This document shows, piece after piece, positions 47,960 through 56,725 of a stretch of 64,000 nt of DNA. The position numbers were made by a program, and so were the translations under genes. The stretch is from Candidatus Bipolaricaulota bacterium (lineage in GTDB: Bacteria; Bipolaricaulota; Bipolaricaulia; UBA7950; UBA9294), in contig JANQEA010000011.1 in assembly GCA_028278555.1 (NCBI GenBank), positions 1 to 64,000 on the forward strand, given 5' to 3'. The notes beneath the pieces were generated by a model that saw nothing but the letters and a program-made list of their open reading frames with translations, had not been told where the DNA came from and made no database searches. Every line of letters begins with the position of its first letter. Within the stretch, counting starts at the first letter, position 1.

Positions 47960-48168
47960 GACGACTCGTCGTCGCTGTCGGCCGTGTGATCCTGGTCCAG
48001 CAGAAGATCCTCGACGTTTCGTATCGCGGGGACGGCGTAGCCGACGAGCGCGGTCAGTGCGGCGGCAATTCCACTCAATCCGACAAACACTCCGACCTTG
48101 GCTTCGTGCAGCAAAGCACGAGACCTCGCTGTTGCATGGCGGGGGAATCCATGAGACGATCTGGGCAT
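47956..48168 (-). CDS. Possible 70-residue membrane protein
   Basis: A 70-residue frame: a basic N-terminus, one hydrophobic helix (VGVFVGLSGIAAALTALVGY) and an acidic tail (LLLDQDHTADSDDESS), an ordered pattern unlike a random frame. No SD is visible, and the true start might be internal. It overlaps the stop of the convergent 49-residue gene by CTAG. Confidence 0.4.
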   Translation of the reverse strand: MPRSSHGFPRHATARSRALLHEAKVGVFVGLSGIAAALTALVGYAVPAIRNVEDLLLDQDHTADSDDESS

Positions 48169-48201
48169 GGAAGCAAACGGGCGAGGTGCTAGGAGGAATG
48201 C

Positions 48202-49236
48202 GTGAGGAGACTGCTGTTCGATCGGCTTTCCAGGATTGCAGAGGCGATTCACGACGAGCGGTCGCCCGCCTACACCCTCGCTACCGAGATCGGCAGCTTG
48301 GCCGAACTCGTCCGAGAACATGCATCGGTCCGAATCGAGCCGACGGAGGTCAGGGGGAATGGGGAGAGTTGGACCGGTGACGGACTGGCTCTCTCCCCGA
48401 CGATGGCCGGCCGCTGTGCCGATGACTTCGCACGGACGGTCGTCTTCATCCGCGGTCTGCGTCGTGCGATCGAGGAGTCGCGGGCCTTCGCGCCGGATCG
48501 CCCGACGCGGATTCTCTATGCCGGCTGCGGCCCGTATGCCCTCCTTGTTCTTCCCTCGTTGACCCTCTTCGGCCCGGATGCGCTGCAGGTCACGCTCCTC
48601 GACATCCACGGGGAGTCGATCGGGTCAGCGCGTGAGGTTGTCGACGCGCTCGGCCTCGGCGAGCATGTCGAGAGATACGAGACGATCGATGCGTGTCGCT
48701 ATCGGATCCCGCCCGAACGACCGCCGGACATCATCTTGAGCGAGACGATGAACGCGTGCCTCGCGAAGGAGCCACAGGTGTCGATCGCCCGACATCTGCA
48801 CCGTCAGGCTCCCGCGGCAGCACTCGTCCCCGAATCGATCCGTGTCGACGCATACCTGGTCCATGTGGCGAAGGAGTTCCACTTTGTCGAGGCGGACTCG
48901 GTCGTCGATGCTGCGCCCGAGCGCGATCGTGTCTTTCTCGGGAGGGTCTTCGAACTGAGTGCCGAGACGATCGCTTCGTGGACGGCCGTTGGCGATGAGC
49001 GCCTACCCGCCGGAGCCATCCGGATGCCCGATCCGCTGGAGCCGCACTACACTCCGATGCTTCTGACGGAGGTGGTTGTGCACCGGGATCACGTGCTCCG
49101 CTCGTATGACTCCGGCCTGACGATCCCGAAGCCAATTCCGCACGGCGGGCCGATCCGAGGCGGTGAGACGTTGGCTTTCCACTATCGGTTGGGAGCCAAG
49201 CCGGGACTCGTCTGCGAGATTGTCGGCGTGGAGTGA
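48202..49236 (+). CDS. SAM-dependent methyltransferase-like protein
   Basis: A 344-residue protein with a Rossmann SAM-binding core: ILYAGCGPYALLVLPSLTLF (motif I) and VTLLDIHGESIGSAREVVD (acidic Asp of motif II), then PDIILSETMNACLAKEPQ and a C-terminal beta-barrel-like half. This layout resembles protein arginine methyltransferases, but the exact substrate cannot be stated. GTG at 48202 is the in-frame start, six bases after AGGAGG. The ATG at 48197 lies in another frame. Confidence 0.75.
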   Translation: MRRLLFDRLSRIAEAIHDERSPAYTLATEIGSLAELVREHASVRIEPTEVRGNGESWTGDGLALSPTMAGRCADDFARTVVFIRGLRRAIEESRAFAPDRPTRILYAGCGPYALLVLPSLTLFGPDALQVTLLDIHGESIGSAREVVDALGLGEHVERYETIDACRYRIPPERPPDIILSETMNACLAKEPQVSIARHLHRQAPAAALVPESIRVDAYLVHVAKEFHFVEADSVVDAAPERDRVFLGRVFELSAETIASWTAVGDERLPAGAIRMPDPLEPHYTPMLLTEVVVHRDHVLRSYDSGLTIPKPIPHGGPIRGGETLAFHYRLGAKPGLVCEIVGVE

Positions 49237-49273
49237 TCCACCGATGTCCGCCTGCGGCCGAACCGATGAGCGG

Positions 49274-50167
49274 CTATGAGCTCGATGGGGCCGCTGCCGC
49301 ATTCAGCAGGGACTCCGCGAAGCCGACGATGCTTCGGAGGAGCGGCGCGACGTTCCACGAATCAAGGCCGAGGAAGTGCCCTTCTCCCTCCAGCTTGACC
49401 GACGAGCCGCGGGGGAGGAGTGACAGCGCCCGCGTTACGTCCGAATCTGCATTGAAGCCTCCCGCTTCCCGATCCGCTTGGACCAGTAGCACAGGGCACT
49501 GAGCTCCTCTGAGGACCTCGCCGAGGGGCACATCACCAACGTACTCCTCTACGTGATGGAGGAGCGGATCGAGGAGTGTGGGGTCCATCGAGGCGAGATC
49601 CTTCGCCATGGAGAGGAGGGATATCGCATCGACGGCGTCTCCGTAGCGAGATGAGGGATCTTGCCCCGGTAGCGGAAGTTCGGCCAATCGCGCAGCCAGA
49701 TCGCAGAGCGACAGATCGGCCGACGCGATCTCCTGCGTGTCGGCCCAGAACGAGGTGATCGGTCCTGTTGCCCACGTACAGAAGTACTCGAAGTCGAGCG
49801 GCGGATCGCCAAGCACGACCGCACGAACTTTCTGGGGAAGCGCGGTCGCCATCATTAGGGCAACCCACCCACCGAGCGAATGCCCGAACAGGATAGCCGG
49901 CGAGCCCACGATGTCGCGAAGAAACATCTCCACATCGGAAGCGAAATGCCGCGGATAGTACGTGCCGGGAAGATGGCCGGATGCGCCGCAGCCCCGCCAG
50001 TCGAGGGCATAGGTCTTCCATCTGAGACTGAGCGCGGGAATCAGCGGCATCAGCGCTTGCCAGCGGTTTCCCCCGCCGGGGAGCAGCACGAGCGGGGATC
50101 CGTCTCCCTCCGACTCGACGTAGTGGATCGGCGCTCCCTCAGCGTGGAAGGTCCTCGACTTCAGCAT
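49274..50167 (-). CDS. Alpha/beta hydrolase
   Basis: A 297-residue alpha/beta hydrolase: LVLLPGGGNRW (oxyanion region), LDWRGCGASG, nucleophile Ser in LFGHSLGGWVALMMA, Asp in LLVQADREAGG and His in LEGEGHFLGLDSW. A cap region lies at about 125-210. It may be an esterase, lipase or epoxide-hydrolase-type enzyme; the substrate is unknown. SD GAGGAGG before ATG 50167; the longer frame to 50326 lacks support. Confidence 0.9.
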   Translation of the reverse strand: MLKSRTFHAEGAPIHYVESEGDGSPLVLLPGGGNRWQALMPLIPALSLRWKTYALDWRGCGASGHLPGTYYPRHFASDVEMFLRDIVGSPAILFGHSLGGWVALMMATALPQKVRAVVLGDPPLDFEYFCTWATGPITSFWADTQEIASADLSLCDLAARLAELPLPGQDPSSRYGDAVDAISLLSMAKDLASMDPTLLDPLLHHVEEYVGDVPLGEVLRGAQCPVLLVQADREAGGFNADSDVTRALSLLPRGSSVKLEGEGHFLGLDSWNVAPLLRSIVGFAESLLNAAAAPSSS

Positions 50168-50326
50168 GGTGATCCTCCTCGAGCAGATGAGCGGGCGGAG
50201 TGTAGTAGGTTGAAGGAGGATGAACAAGCTTGACGCGGACATACTCGCTTTCGCCGTGTTGCAGGCTCCCGATGTAGAGAACGCGGCCTTCCCGGAACAT
50301 TGTCGCGCCGAAGGGAAGAGAGCCAA

Positions 50327-50812
50327 CTACACGAGGTCCTTGGCCATCAAGACATTCATCTCTCTGAATCCTGCGCTCACATACAGCGATCGAGCCGGGC
50401 GATTATGACCGAAGACGTGCAGCTCGATTCGTTCGGCACCATGTTCGTCTCGGGCCAGATCCTCAAGGATCGCCATCACTGCGGCGCCAAAGCCGCGACG
50501 ACGATGGACGCGGAAGATGAACAGATCACAGAGGAAGACGCAACGCTTTCCGGCCTTCTCGCGCTCCTGATACCAGATGAATCCGACCATCTCGCCGGAC
50601 GCCCGCTCGATGATTTCACGAATGTGATGTCTATCGGTGTGGATTCCATCCGGTAGCAGCCCCTCGTACTCCTTCGACGCCTGGCCGAGCGCCTCTTCCG
50701 TACTCCAGCGCCCGACTTGCACCTGCTCTTCGGCGTAGTGCGCGATGCATTCGCGCTGAAGAGGTTCCCATTCCGACTCCGTAAGTGGCCTCAGATGAAT
50801 CAACGGTTCCAT
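50327..50812 (-). CDS. GNAT-family N-acetyltransferase
   Basis: A 161-residue GNAT: IHLRPLTESEWEPLQRECIA at the start; LCDLFIFRVHRRRGFGAAVM carries the acetyl-CoA loop; ERIELHVFGHNRPARSLYVS and AGFREMNVLMAK end the fold. The pattern ELHVFGHN-x2-A-x-x-LY is typical of RimI-like and small-molecule acetyltransferases. SD GAGGAGAG before ATG 50812; the upstream frame is not supported. Confidence 0.87.
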   Translation of the reverse strand: MEPLIHLRPLTESEWEPLQRECIAHYAEEQVQVGRWSTEEALGQASKEYEGLLPDGIHTDRHHIREIIERASGEMVGFIWYQEREKAGKRCVFLCDLFIFRVHRRRGFGAAVMAILEDLARDEHGAERIELHVFGHNRPARSLYVSAGFREMNVLMAKDLV

Positions 50813-50922
50813 CGCTCTTCGCTCTCCTCGTGGTTCTGCATCGGTGAGTGGGGGACGGAGCCGGTTGGGTTCACTCGAAGTGCCTTCGAGCGGGTGCGTA
50901 TCGTTCGAAAGAGATGGATCAC

Positions 50923-51309
50923 CTATGCGAACTCGGCTCCGCGCTCCGCGAGCAGGTCTCCGAGGATCGATCGGTGGCAGCGTGCTTCGGTCTCGCAGTA
51001 GCAGCCGACGGAGAAGTCTGCGCTGCGCGACAGAGCGGCGAGCAGATCGAGGAGCCGGCTCTTCTCGGGAGCTGAGAGCTCCGCCCGGTACCTGTTGGTG
51101 AAGGCGGCCCACTCCTTTTCGGTCTCCGCCGCTCTGCCGACCTTCATCAGCTCGGCGGACGGTGCGATATCCGGGAGCCAGATGTCGTACCAGTTCTGCG
51201 GCGCGAACTCGCTCTTCGGAACCCCGCGTGGTGGTCGGCGGACCGTCCCGATCCGGAGCCCTTCTCCTTTCCGTCGATCGGTGCCCAGACGGACAACCCT
51301 AATGGCCAT
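50923..51309 (-). CDS. DUF488-family protein
   Basis: A 128-residue protein with the DUF488 pattern: RLGTDRRKGEGLRIGTVRR, the PPRGVPKSEFAPQNWYDIWLP segment, and a C-terminal VGCYCETEARCHRSILGDLL with the conserved C-x-C-x5-C-H-R cluster. Biochemistry of the family is unknown. SD GAGAGGAG before ATG 51309. A longer frame to 52158 is the shadow of the GNAT gene on the other strand. Confidence 0.85.
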   Translation of the reverse strand: MAIRVVRLGTDRRKGEGLRIGTVRRPPRGVPKSEFAPQNWYDIWLPDIAPSAELMKVGRAAETEKEWAAFTNRYRAELSAPEKSRLLDLLAALSRSADFSVGCYCETEARCHRSILGDLLAERGAEFA

Positions 51310-51362
51310 GGCAAGACTCCTCTCCGTGATCGAGAACGGCGCGTCGATCCCGAACGCGCAGA

Positions 51363-51641
51363 CTATACCTCCTTCAAGTAGAGAATCTCCGGCCTGCCGA
51401 GGGCGCCCGCTCCCGACATCTTCTCGCGCATCTTCGGTGTCGCCATCCGCTGCATGAACGCTCTGAGGTGCTCCTCGCTCTCCCACTCGTACAACTGAAT
51501 GAGTTCCTCTTGGCTGTCGGTGGGGTGGAAGAGCCGAAGCGAACGTTCGCCGGCCTCCTTCCGCAGCTCGGCGATGCTGTCGTATGTCGCCTTCCATTGA
51601 TCGATGCTCTCGACCTTCTGGCGCATCAACACGTAGACCAT
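51363..51641 (-). CDS. Antibiotic biosynthesis monooxygenase (ABM)-like small protein
   Basis: A 92-residue dimeric alpha/beta-barrel-type protein: MVYVLMRQKVESIDQWKATY at the start, RSLRLFHPTDSQEELIQLYE in the centre. This matches the ABM/EthD-like fold; monooxygenase activity is not assured. SD AAGGAG before the ATG. It lies 53 bases upstream of the DUF488 gene on the same strand. Confidence 0.78.
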   Translation of the reverse strand: MVYVLMRQKVESIDQWKATYDSIAELRKEAGERSLRLFHPTDSQEELIQLYEWESEEHLRAFMQRMATPKMREKMSGAGALGRPEILYLKEV

Positions 51642-51801
51642 GATCGTTGCTCCTTCCTGCCCTCTGGTGGGTGATTGGAGAGGATGCTGGTCTCCCTACG
51701 TGGGCAAACGGTGAGGGTCTCATGGTGTCTTGGCGATCCGGTAGACCGGCACGCACGGCATCTGCCTTGCGTGATGCCCTGTGCGGCGCGATCCTTCGGC
51801 C

Positions 51802-52806
51802 ATGCCCGCACCGCTTTCTCCGAGTGACGACCTCCGAATTCCCGGTCTGACCTTCCGGCGATTCCGGGGAGAGACCGACTACCCCGCCATGGTCGAGATC
51901 ATGAACGCCTGCAACCGGGCCGATCAGGCCGAGTACAACGAATCGGTCGAGGACATCTCGCGCATCTTCTCCCATCTGACGAACTGCGATCCGTACACTG
52001 ACATGCTCTTCGCCGAGGTCGAAGGGGAGCCGGCCGGCTACGCACGCGTCTTCTGGAAGGACGAGCACGAAGGGCCACGCCTCTACATCCATCTCGGGTT
52101 CGTCGTTCCGGCGTGGCGCCGGCGTGGATTGGGGCGGCGAATCCTCGCGTGGAGCCAAGCACGGCTACGGGAGATTGCGGCCGACCATCCGGCGGAGCTG
52201 CAGAAGGTTCTCCATGCGTGGTCGACCGACGCCGCTCCGGGCGCGAACGCGCTGCTTGAATCCTCCGGATACCGCGTTGCACGAACGATGCACGGGATGA
52301 CGCGCCCGATCGAACCGATCCCCGAACCGCTCGCGTTGCCGAAGGGCTTGCAGATCCGTCCGGCACTTCCCGAACACTATCGCGCCATCTGGAATGCGCG
52401 GGAAGAGGCCTATCGAGATCACTGGGGATACGCCCCCCGTGCAGAGAAGGACTACGTTACTTGGCAGGAATCCCGCCGCTTCCAGCCTGTCCTCTGGAAG
52501 ACCGCGTGGGACGGAGACGAGGTCGCCGGGATGGTCCTCAACCATGTCGACGTGCGTCGGAACGACTGGGTCGGCATCGACCGCGGCTACACACAGGACA
52601 TTTTCGTCCGGCGCCCCTGGCGCCGCCGGGGGCTGGCGCGGGCCCTTCTCGTCGAGAGCATCCGGATGTTCGCTTCGATGGGGAAGGTTGAGACGCTCCT
52701 CGGCGTCGACAGCGAGAACCCGTTCGGTGCGCACCGACTGTACGAGTCGGTCGGGTACCGGCCATACCGTGAGCACTACGTCTACCGGAAGCCGCTGACC
52801 GTTTGA
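51802..52806 (+). CDS. Double-domain GNAT acetyltransferase
   Basis: A 334-residue protein with two GNAT folds. N-domain (about 12-165): LHLGFVVPAWRRRGLGRRIL-type acetyl-CoA loop. C-domain (about 180-334): QDIFVRRPWRRRGLARALLV and LGVDSENPFGAHRLYESVGY. The C-domain has the fuller set of motifs and is likely catalytic. This tandem form occurs in mycothiol-synthase-like and related families, but no mycothiol genes are here. Start at 51802; 51781 is possible. Confidence 0.87.
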   Translation: MPAPLSPSDDLRIPGLTFRRFRGETDYPAMVEIMNACNRADQAEYNESVEDISRIFSHLTNCDPYTDMLFAEVEGEPAGYARVFWKDEHEGPRLYIHLGFVVPAWRRRGLGRRILAWSQARLREIAADHPAELQKVLHAWSTDAAPGANALLESSGYRVARTMHGMTRPIEPIPEPLALPKGLQIRPALPEHYRAIWNAREEAYRDHWGYAPRAEKDYVTWQESRRFQPVLWKTAWDGDEVAGMVLNHVDVRRNDWVGIDRGYTQDIFVRRPWRRRGLARALLVESIRMFASMGKVETLLGVDSENPFGAHRLYESVGYRPYREHYVYRKPLTV

Positions 52807-52861
52807 CCCGGGATTCGGCTCGAACTCCAGCTCGCGAACCCACGGAGAGCGGGCGCTCTAC

Positions 52862-53860
52862 TCAGCGGTTGTTGTCCGGCATGAGATCATACCGATAGGC
52901 AGTCATGCGAGAGGTCACATCGAATCCGAGCTTCCGATACAGGGCGGCTGCCGTCTCCTCGTTTGCTCCGTCGACGCCGAGGATGACCTCTCGGACACCC
53001 CGCGCGCGGAGCGCGGTCAGGCACTTGAGGATCAGCGCGGTGGCGATCCCCTTCCGGCGCCACTCCGGCGCGACACGGACGAAGCGGATCTCGCCCCGCT
53101 CGCCTCCGAGACCTGGTGTCCACGTGCCTCCGACCACGCCGGATGCGGTCCCGATGATCTCGTCCCCGTGCCATGCCACGCGCCACAGCTCCGGGTTTAG
53201 GAATGCCTCTTCACTCCACCACGCGAAGTGCGTCTCGGTCGGGGCCTCACAGCCCCAGCTGTCCTTCATGATCCGGCGGTCGAAGTTGTAGATCGGGCGG
53301 CGATGCCCCTGTTCGATCGGTCGAAGCTCGAGATCGGCGGGAAGCTCGCATTGCGGAACGTCTTCATCCAACCGACGAGCCATTCGTAGGAACGCGTGGC
53401 AAGGCTCGAAGCCAGCGGCGAGGAGTGCGTCGCGTGTCACGATGTCCGGCGGTTCCGAGAGGACCATCGACAGGAACGGGGGGGCTTCGCTGTCTTCTCG
53501 ACCGGCGATCTCCGTCTGATAGCGGAGCACCTGCCGGATCATCTCCGTGAGGAAGTTCTCGCTGCGCCAGTCGGCGTGGATGAATGGCCCCAAGTGATAG
53601 GCGCGGGCGCCGCTCGCCCACGTCTCTCTTCGCGTCCGCTCGTAGGCGACGAGTCGCTCGTTGTGGAAGAAGAGATGAACGTCGGTCCGAGGATCCGAAT
53701 CGGCCGAGGAGCCTTCCATGAACGTCTGCATTGCCTCGGCGGAGACTGGGGCATGGTCACCACCCGTCTCCGCGCGTGAGGCATTGATCAACTCGGCGAT
53801 CCCCGCGGCGTCCGCCGCGCCCTCGTATGGGCGGACGGTGAAAGATCTTGGTGGGCTCAT
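52862..53860 (-). CDS. Double-domain GNAT acetyltransferase
   Basis: A 332-residue protein with two GNAT folds. The first is degenerate (about 1-165: LGPFIHADWRSENFLTEMIR). The second carries IRFVRVAPEWRRKGIATALIL as acetyl-CoA loop and VILGVDGANEETAAALYRKL as end. It is built like the convergent 51802 gene and may be its paralogue. SD AAGGGA before ATG 53860. Confidence 0.86.
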   Translation of the reverse strand: MSPPRSFTVRPYEGAADAAGIAELINASRAETGGDHAPVSAEAMQTFMEGSSADSDPRTDVHLFFHNERLVAYERTRRETWASGARAYHLGPFIHADWRSENFLTEMIRQVLRYQTEIAGREDSEAPPFLSMVLSEPPDIVTRDALLAAGFEPCHAFLRMARRLDEDVPQCELPADLELRPIEQGHRRPIYNFDRRIMKDSWGCEAPTETHFAWWSEEAFLNPELWRVAWHGDEIIGTASGVVGGTWTPGLGGERGEIRFVRVAPEWRRKGIATALILKCLTALRARGVREVILGVDGANEETAAALYRKLGFDVTSRMTAYRYDLMPDNNR

Positions 53861-53938
53861 GAAAATCCCTTCCTTCGCGTGCAATCGAATACTACCCGCT
53901 CCTCCGATGCGAATCCGAGAGAGGAGGCACTCGGTCGC

Positions 53939-53967
53939 TTGCACGAAAAAACCTGCTAACGGATAAC
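53939..53967 (+). promoter_or_regulatory. Promoter of the 53986 gene
   Basis: TTGCAC (53939-53944), a 17-base spacer and GATAAC (53962-53967), followed by SD GGAGG and the ATG at 53986. The 53861-53985 gap otherwise shows nothing certain for the divergent GNAT gene. Confidence 0.45.
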
Positions 53968-53985
53968 CGGCGTCGGAGGTGGGCG

Positions 53986-54654
53986 ATGGACTACGAAGCG
54001 TACCGGAAGTGGCTGAAGCGCACGCGTGGCGACGGCCTCATTGCGAAATACATCAGAGCGACGGAGGCGTACGAGGCATACCTCGCCGAGACGGGGAAGT
54101 CAATCGAGGAGGCAGCGCCGGACGACTTCTACGCGTACGAGGCCGCATTCGATACCGAGGGAGGGCGGCGGACCTTCCCCCATTGGTACTTGCATGTCCT
54201 TTATCGCTACCTGGAGAACGATGAGATGGCAGACGCCATCCTCCGCGCGAGCGCGGAGAAGCCGACCCCGGCCGAGTTGAAGTTGTTCCGGATGACTCCT
54301 CTCTCGCTTCGTCGGGCGCTGGAGGAACATGGCATTCGAACCAACCTCGAGCTTCTCCGTGCAGCACGGACCGCGTCTGACCGAGAAGATCTTGCCCAAC
54401 GGACCGGAACCCCGATGGAGGAGCTGGTCGCGCTGATCAAGATGGCCGATCTTCGCCGCATGCTCGGCGTCAGCCGGATCCAGCGTCTCATGACCGCGGG
54501 TGCTGATAGCCTCGAGGCGATCGCGCGGATGACGCCGGACGAGCTGTATCAGCGGGTTGCGGATGCTCATCCGGGAAAGCGTGTCAATCGGACGGACTAC
54601 GAATACCTGCCATATCGAGCGCAGTACTACCCTCTGGCCATCGAAGGCCTCTAG
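53986..54654 (+). CDS. DUF4332-like helix-hairpin-helix protein
   Basis: A 222-residue soluble protein. The N-terminal half is helical (AYRKWLKRTRGDGLIAKYIR, AEKPTPAELKLFRMTP). The C-terminal half (about 95-205) has the DUF4332/helix-hairpin-helix look: TPMEELVALIKMADLRRMLG, VSRIQRLMTAGADSLEAIAR, MTPDELYQRV. Such domains may bind nucleic acid or partner proteins; function unknown. SD GGAGG. Confidence 0.72.
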   Translation: MDYEAYRKWLKRTRGDGLIAKYIRATEAYEAYLAETGKSIEEAAPDDFYAYEAAFDTEGGRRTFPHWYLHVLYRYLENDEMADAILRASAEKPTPAELKLFRMTPLSLRRALEEHGIRTNLELLRAARTASDREDLAQRTGTPMEELVALIKMADLRRMLGVSRIQRLMTAGADSLEAIARMTPDELYQRVADAHPGKRVNRTDYEYLPYRAQYYPLAIEGL

Positions 54655-54854
54655 TGTTTTCCAGCACTCGGAGTTGAGAAACGCTGGCGCGACAAGCTAC
54701 CATCTGAGCGGTTGACGCCCTCAGGACGGCCGCATCTCCAGCACATACGGATTCTACATGTGCCGCTCGGCGTGGCGCGGCAGACACTTCATGAATCGTC
54801 CGCTTCTCCGCACGTATTGCTCGAGCGAGAAGCGATGTACGAAAGGATGCGTAC

Positions 54855-55808
54855 TTGAACAAGGAACTACTTCAGAAGATTGTCGATTCCGACTACAGCG
54901 TTCCCGAAGGGATCGATCCGAAGGGGATGGTGCCAGGACTTGTCGAACTCCTCGGATCCACGGACCTTGTCGCTCGCGAAGGAGCACTGGAGACCCTCTG
55001 GAACTGGGGGATGACAGGGCAGTTCGATGACGAAACGCTCCAATCGATCGGCCAGCAGATGGCCGACAACGTCGTCCGCGGGCTGGGCGAGGCGGGGACC
55101 GACAGTGTCTTCCTTCGCGCGTTTTCTGCGCTCATCCTCGGCCTGCCGATCGCGCTGGATGAACGCTTCGCCGAAGGGCTCCACGAAGGACGCTCGCCGT
55201 TCCTCTCCTCGGAGCAGGTTCGCGAATGGTGCGGTCGGGCTTTGGAAAGCCTCAGAGGTGAGAACGATCTCCGCGGCTTCGCCGATGGAAAGGGCTGGGC
55301 CCATGCCGTCGCCCACACAGGGGATGCGCTCTGCCACCTGGCCCGCTCGCCGCACAGTCGACCAGAGGAGCAGGAGCAGATCCTAAAGGCGATCGTCGAT
55401 CGGTTGACTTGTCCCACGGATTCGGTCTTCGTCCAGAACGAGGGGGGACGACTGATGCGCGCTGTCTACCACGTGCTCCTCCGCGGGGAGCTGCCTCGAG
55501 ACACGCTCATCGGCTGGATCGAGAGCTTCGCCAAGACCCCGGATGGGCGGGAGTGGGGCTGGGGCGAGACCTTCGGACTCGACTTCTGCGATCATCGGGC
55601 GGCGAACGCACGTGTGAATGTGTGTGAGGCGCTGCGAAGCCTCTACTTCCTTCTGAAGCTCGGCATCCGCCGCCGGCACAGCGAGGAGGAGGCGAAGAAC
55701 GAGTACTTCGCCTTCTACGATCGCCCCATCGAGCATCGTGAGGGGCTGATGGACGCGATCATCTCGGTTCTCCGCCCGATGTATGGAGGGTTGTATCCTG
55801 CGGAGTGA
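54855..55808 (+). CDS. DUF2785-family helical protein
   Basis: A 317-residue all-helical protein with HEAT-like organisation. GKGWAHAVAHTGDALCHLAR matches the DUF2785 signature, and ALRSLYFLLKLGIRRRHSEE follows near the end. No catalytic function is known for the family. Translation starts at TTG 54855 after AAAGGA. The 200 bases upstream (54655-54854) hold no gene; I see only a weak GCACAT/ATGTGC inverted repeat there. Confidence 0.8.
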   Translation: MNKELLQKIVDSDYSVPEGIDPKGMVPGLVELLGSTDLVAREGALETLWNWGMTGQFDDETLQSIGQQMADNVVRGLGEAGTDSVFLRAFSALILGLPIALDERFAEGLHEGRSPFLSSEQVREWCGRALESLRGENDLRGFADGKGWAHAVAHTGDALCHLARSPHSRPEEQEQILKAIVDRLTCPTDSVFVQNEGGRLMRAVYHVLLRGELPRDTLIGWIESFAKTPDGREWGWGETFGLDFCDHRAANARVNVCEALRSLYFLLKLGIRRRHSEEEAKNEYFAFYDRPIEHREGLMDAIISVLRPMYGGLYPAE

Positions 55809-55920
55809 CCGCAGACAGGCGGCTCGCGCTTCAGCGAGTCGCTCTTGCGTTGAACCTCGCTTGCGTGAGACGACACGGTTCACTGTAGACTCCGAACGGA
55901 GAGTGGTGAAAGGAGGGTAG

Positions 55921-56082
55921 ATGAGCGGAGAAGGCAAGTGCCGGGTGGCCGGAGGCACCCTCGGAGGTGCGTTCTGGTTTGCTGGCTGGTTGTTCACGCT
56001 GGGCTTCGCCCAGCTCGTTTGGTGGAAAGCGATTCTCGGACTCGTTGTCTGGCCGTACTACCTCGCCGTGTTCCTGAGGTAG
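55921..56082 (+). CDS. 53-residue membrane protein
   Basis: ATG 55921 to TAG 56082, with SD AAAGGAGGG six bases upstream. The product is a basic N-terminus with one Cys, then a hydrophobic stretch in two parts (FWFAGWLFTLGFAQLVWW and ILGLVVWPYYLAVFL), rich in Trp. Function unknown. A terminator-like hairpin follows 12 bases after the stop. Confidence 0.72.
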   Translation: MSGEGKCRVAGGTLGGAFWFAGWLFTLGFAQLVWWKAILGLVVWPYYLAVFLR

Positions 56083-56094
56083 GTGTTCTGCAGA

Positions 56095-56129
56095 GCGCCG
56101 AGGCAGATCCTCTCGATCAGCCTCGGCGC
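56095..56129. terminator. Bidirectional terminator-like hairpin
   Basis: A perfect ten-pair stem GCGCCGAGGC / GCCTCGGCGC with a 15-base loop between the 53-residue gene and the convergent C_GCAxxG_C_C gene; TTGGCTATT follows on the plus strand. Confidence 0.6.
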
Positions 56130-56133
56130 TTGG

Positions 56134-56577
56134 CTATTCGGTCTCCTTCAGCAGATCGACGACGATCCGGTGGGCCGCGGCGACCGCCGGGAAGCAGACC
56201 GTCTGCGGAATGTCGGAATTCATCAACTCCTCTATCCGTTCCGGCTTGGTCAGATCGATCCCTGTTAGCTCGCGGCAGCCGATCGTCCCTTTCTCGGCTT
56301 CGAAGCGCTTCCGGAACTCCGCTGCGAGACCGAGCACACTGAACATCTCCTCCATCGTCTCGCCACGTTCCTTGATCAGCCCGATCGCCATGATCGCGCC
56401 GGCAACGGCCCCACAGACGGCCCCCGTATTGCCGATCCCGCCGGCGAACGCATAGGCGATTTTCGGAATGACCTTCTCGTCGATCTCGATCCCGAATGCC
56501 TCGCACGTCGCCAGCAGGACCGATTCCGAGCAGACGTAGCGGTCTGCCATTAGTTCGGTCGCTCGATTCGTTTCCAT
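56134..56577 (-). CDS. C_GCAxxG_C_C-family putative redox protein
   Basis: A 147-residue protein of the C_GCAxxG_C_C family, which has an early Cys (YVCSESVL), a central G-x-CG-A-x-x-G (NTGAVCGAVAGAIM), then Cys in TIGCRELTG and TVCFPAV. Such proteins are thought to bind a metal or FeS centre or do thiol redox chemistry. The spacing fits, with GAVCGAVAG as a variant of GCAxxG. The N-terminal half contains a hydrophobic helix. A weak purine-rich stretch precedes the ATG at 56577. Confidence 0.82.
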   Translation of the reverse strand: METNRATELMADRYVCSESVLLATCEAFGIEIDEKVIPKIAYAFAGGIGNTGAVCGAVAGAIMAIGLIKERGETMEEMFSVLGLAAEFRKRFEAEKGTIGCRELTGIDLTKPERIEELMNSDIPQTVCFPAVAAAHRIVVDLLKETE

Positions 56578-56725
56578 CCCATCAGCCCTCTCTTTCTGCG
56601 TCGTTAGGTGACTCTACACAGTGATGTGCGCCTGTCAACGGGAATCGGATGCGCGAGCAGCTGTCTGTTGGAGGTTGGCGGTCGTGACCGGTATCCTTGA
56701 TGGCATCTCAATCGCAGGAGTTCCC

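Noticed and set aside
50923..52158. 411-residue minus-strand frame
   Set aside because: Only the last 128 codons match DUF488; the rest is antisense to the double GNAT gene.
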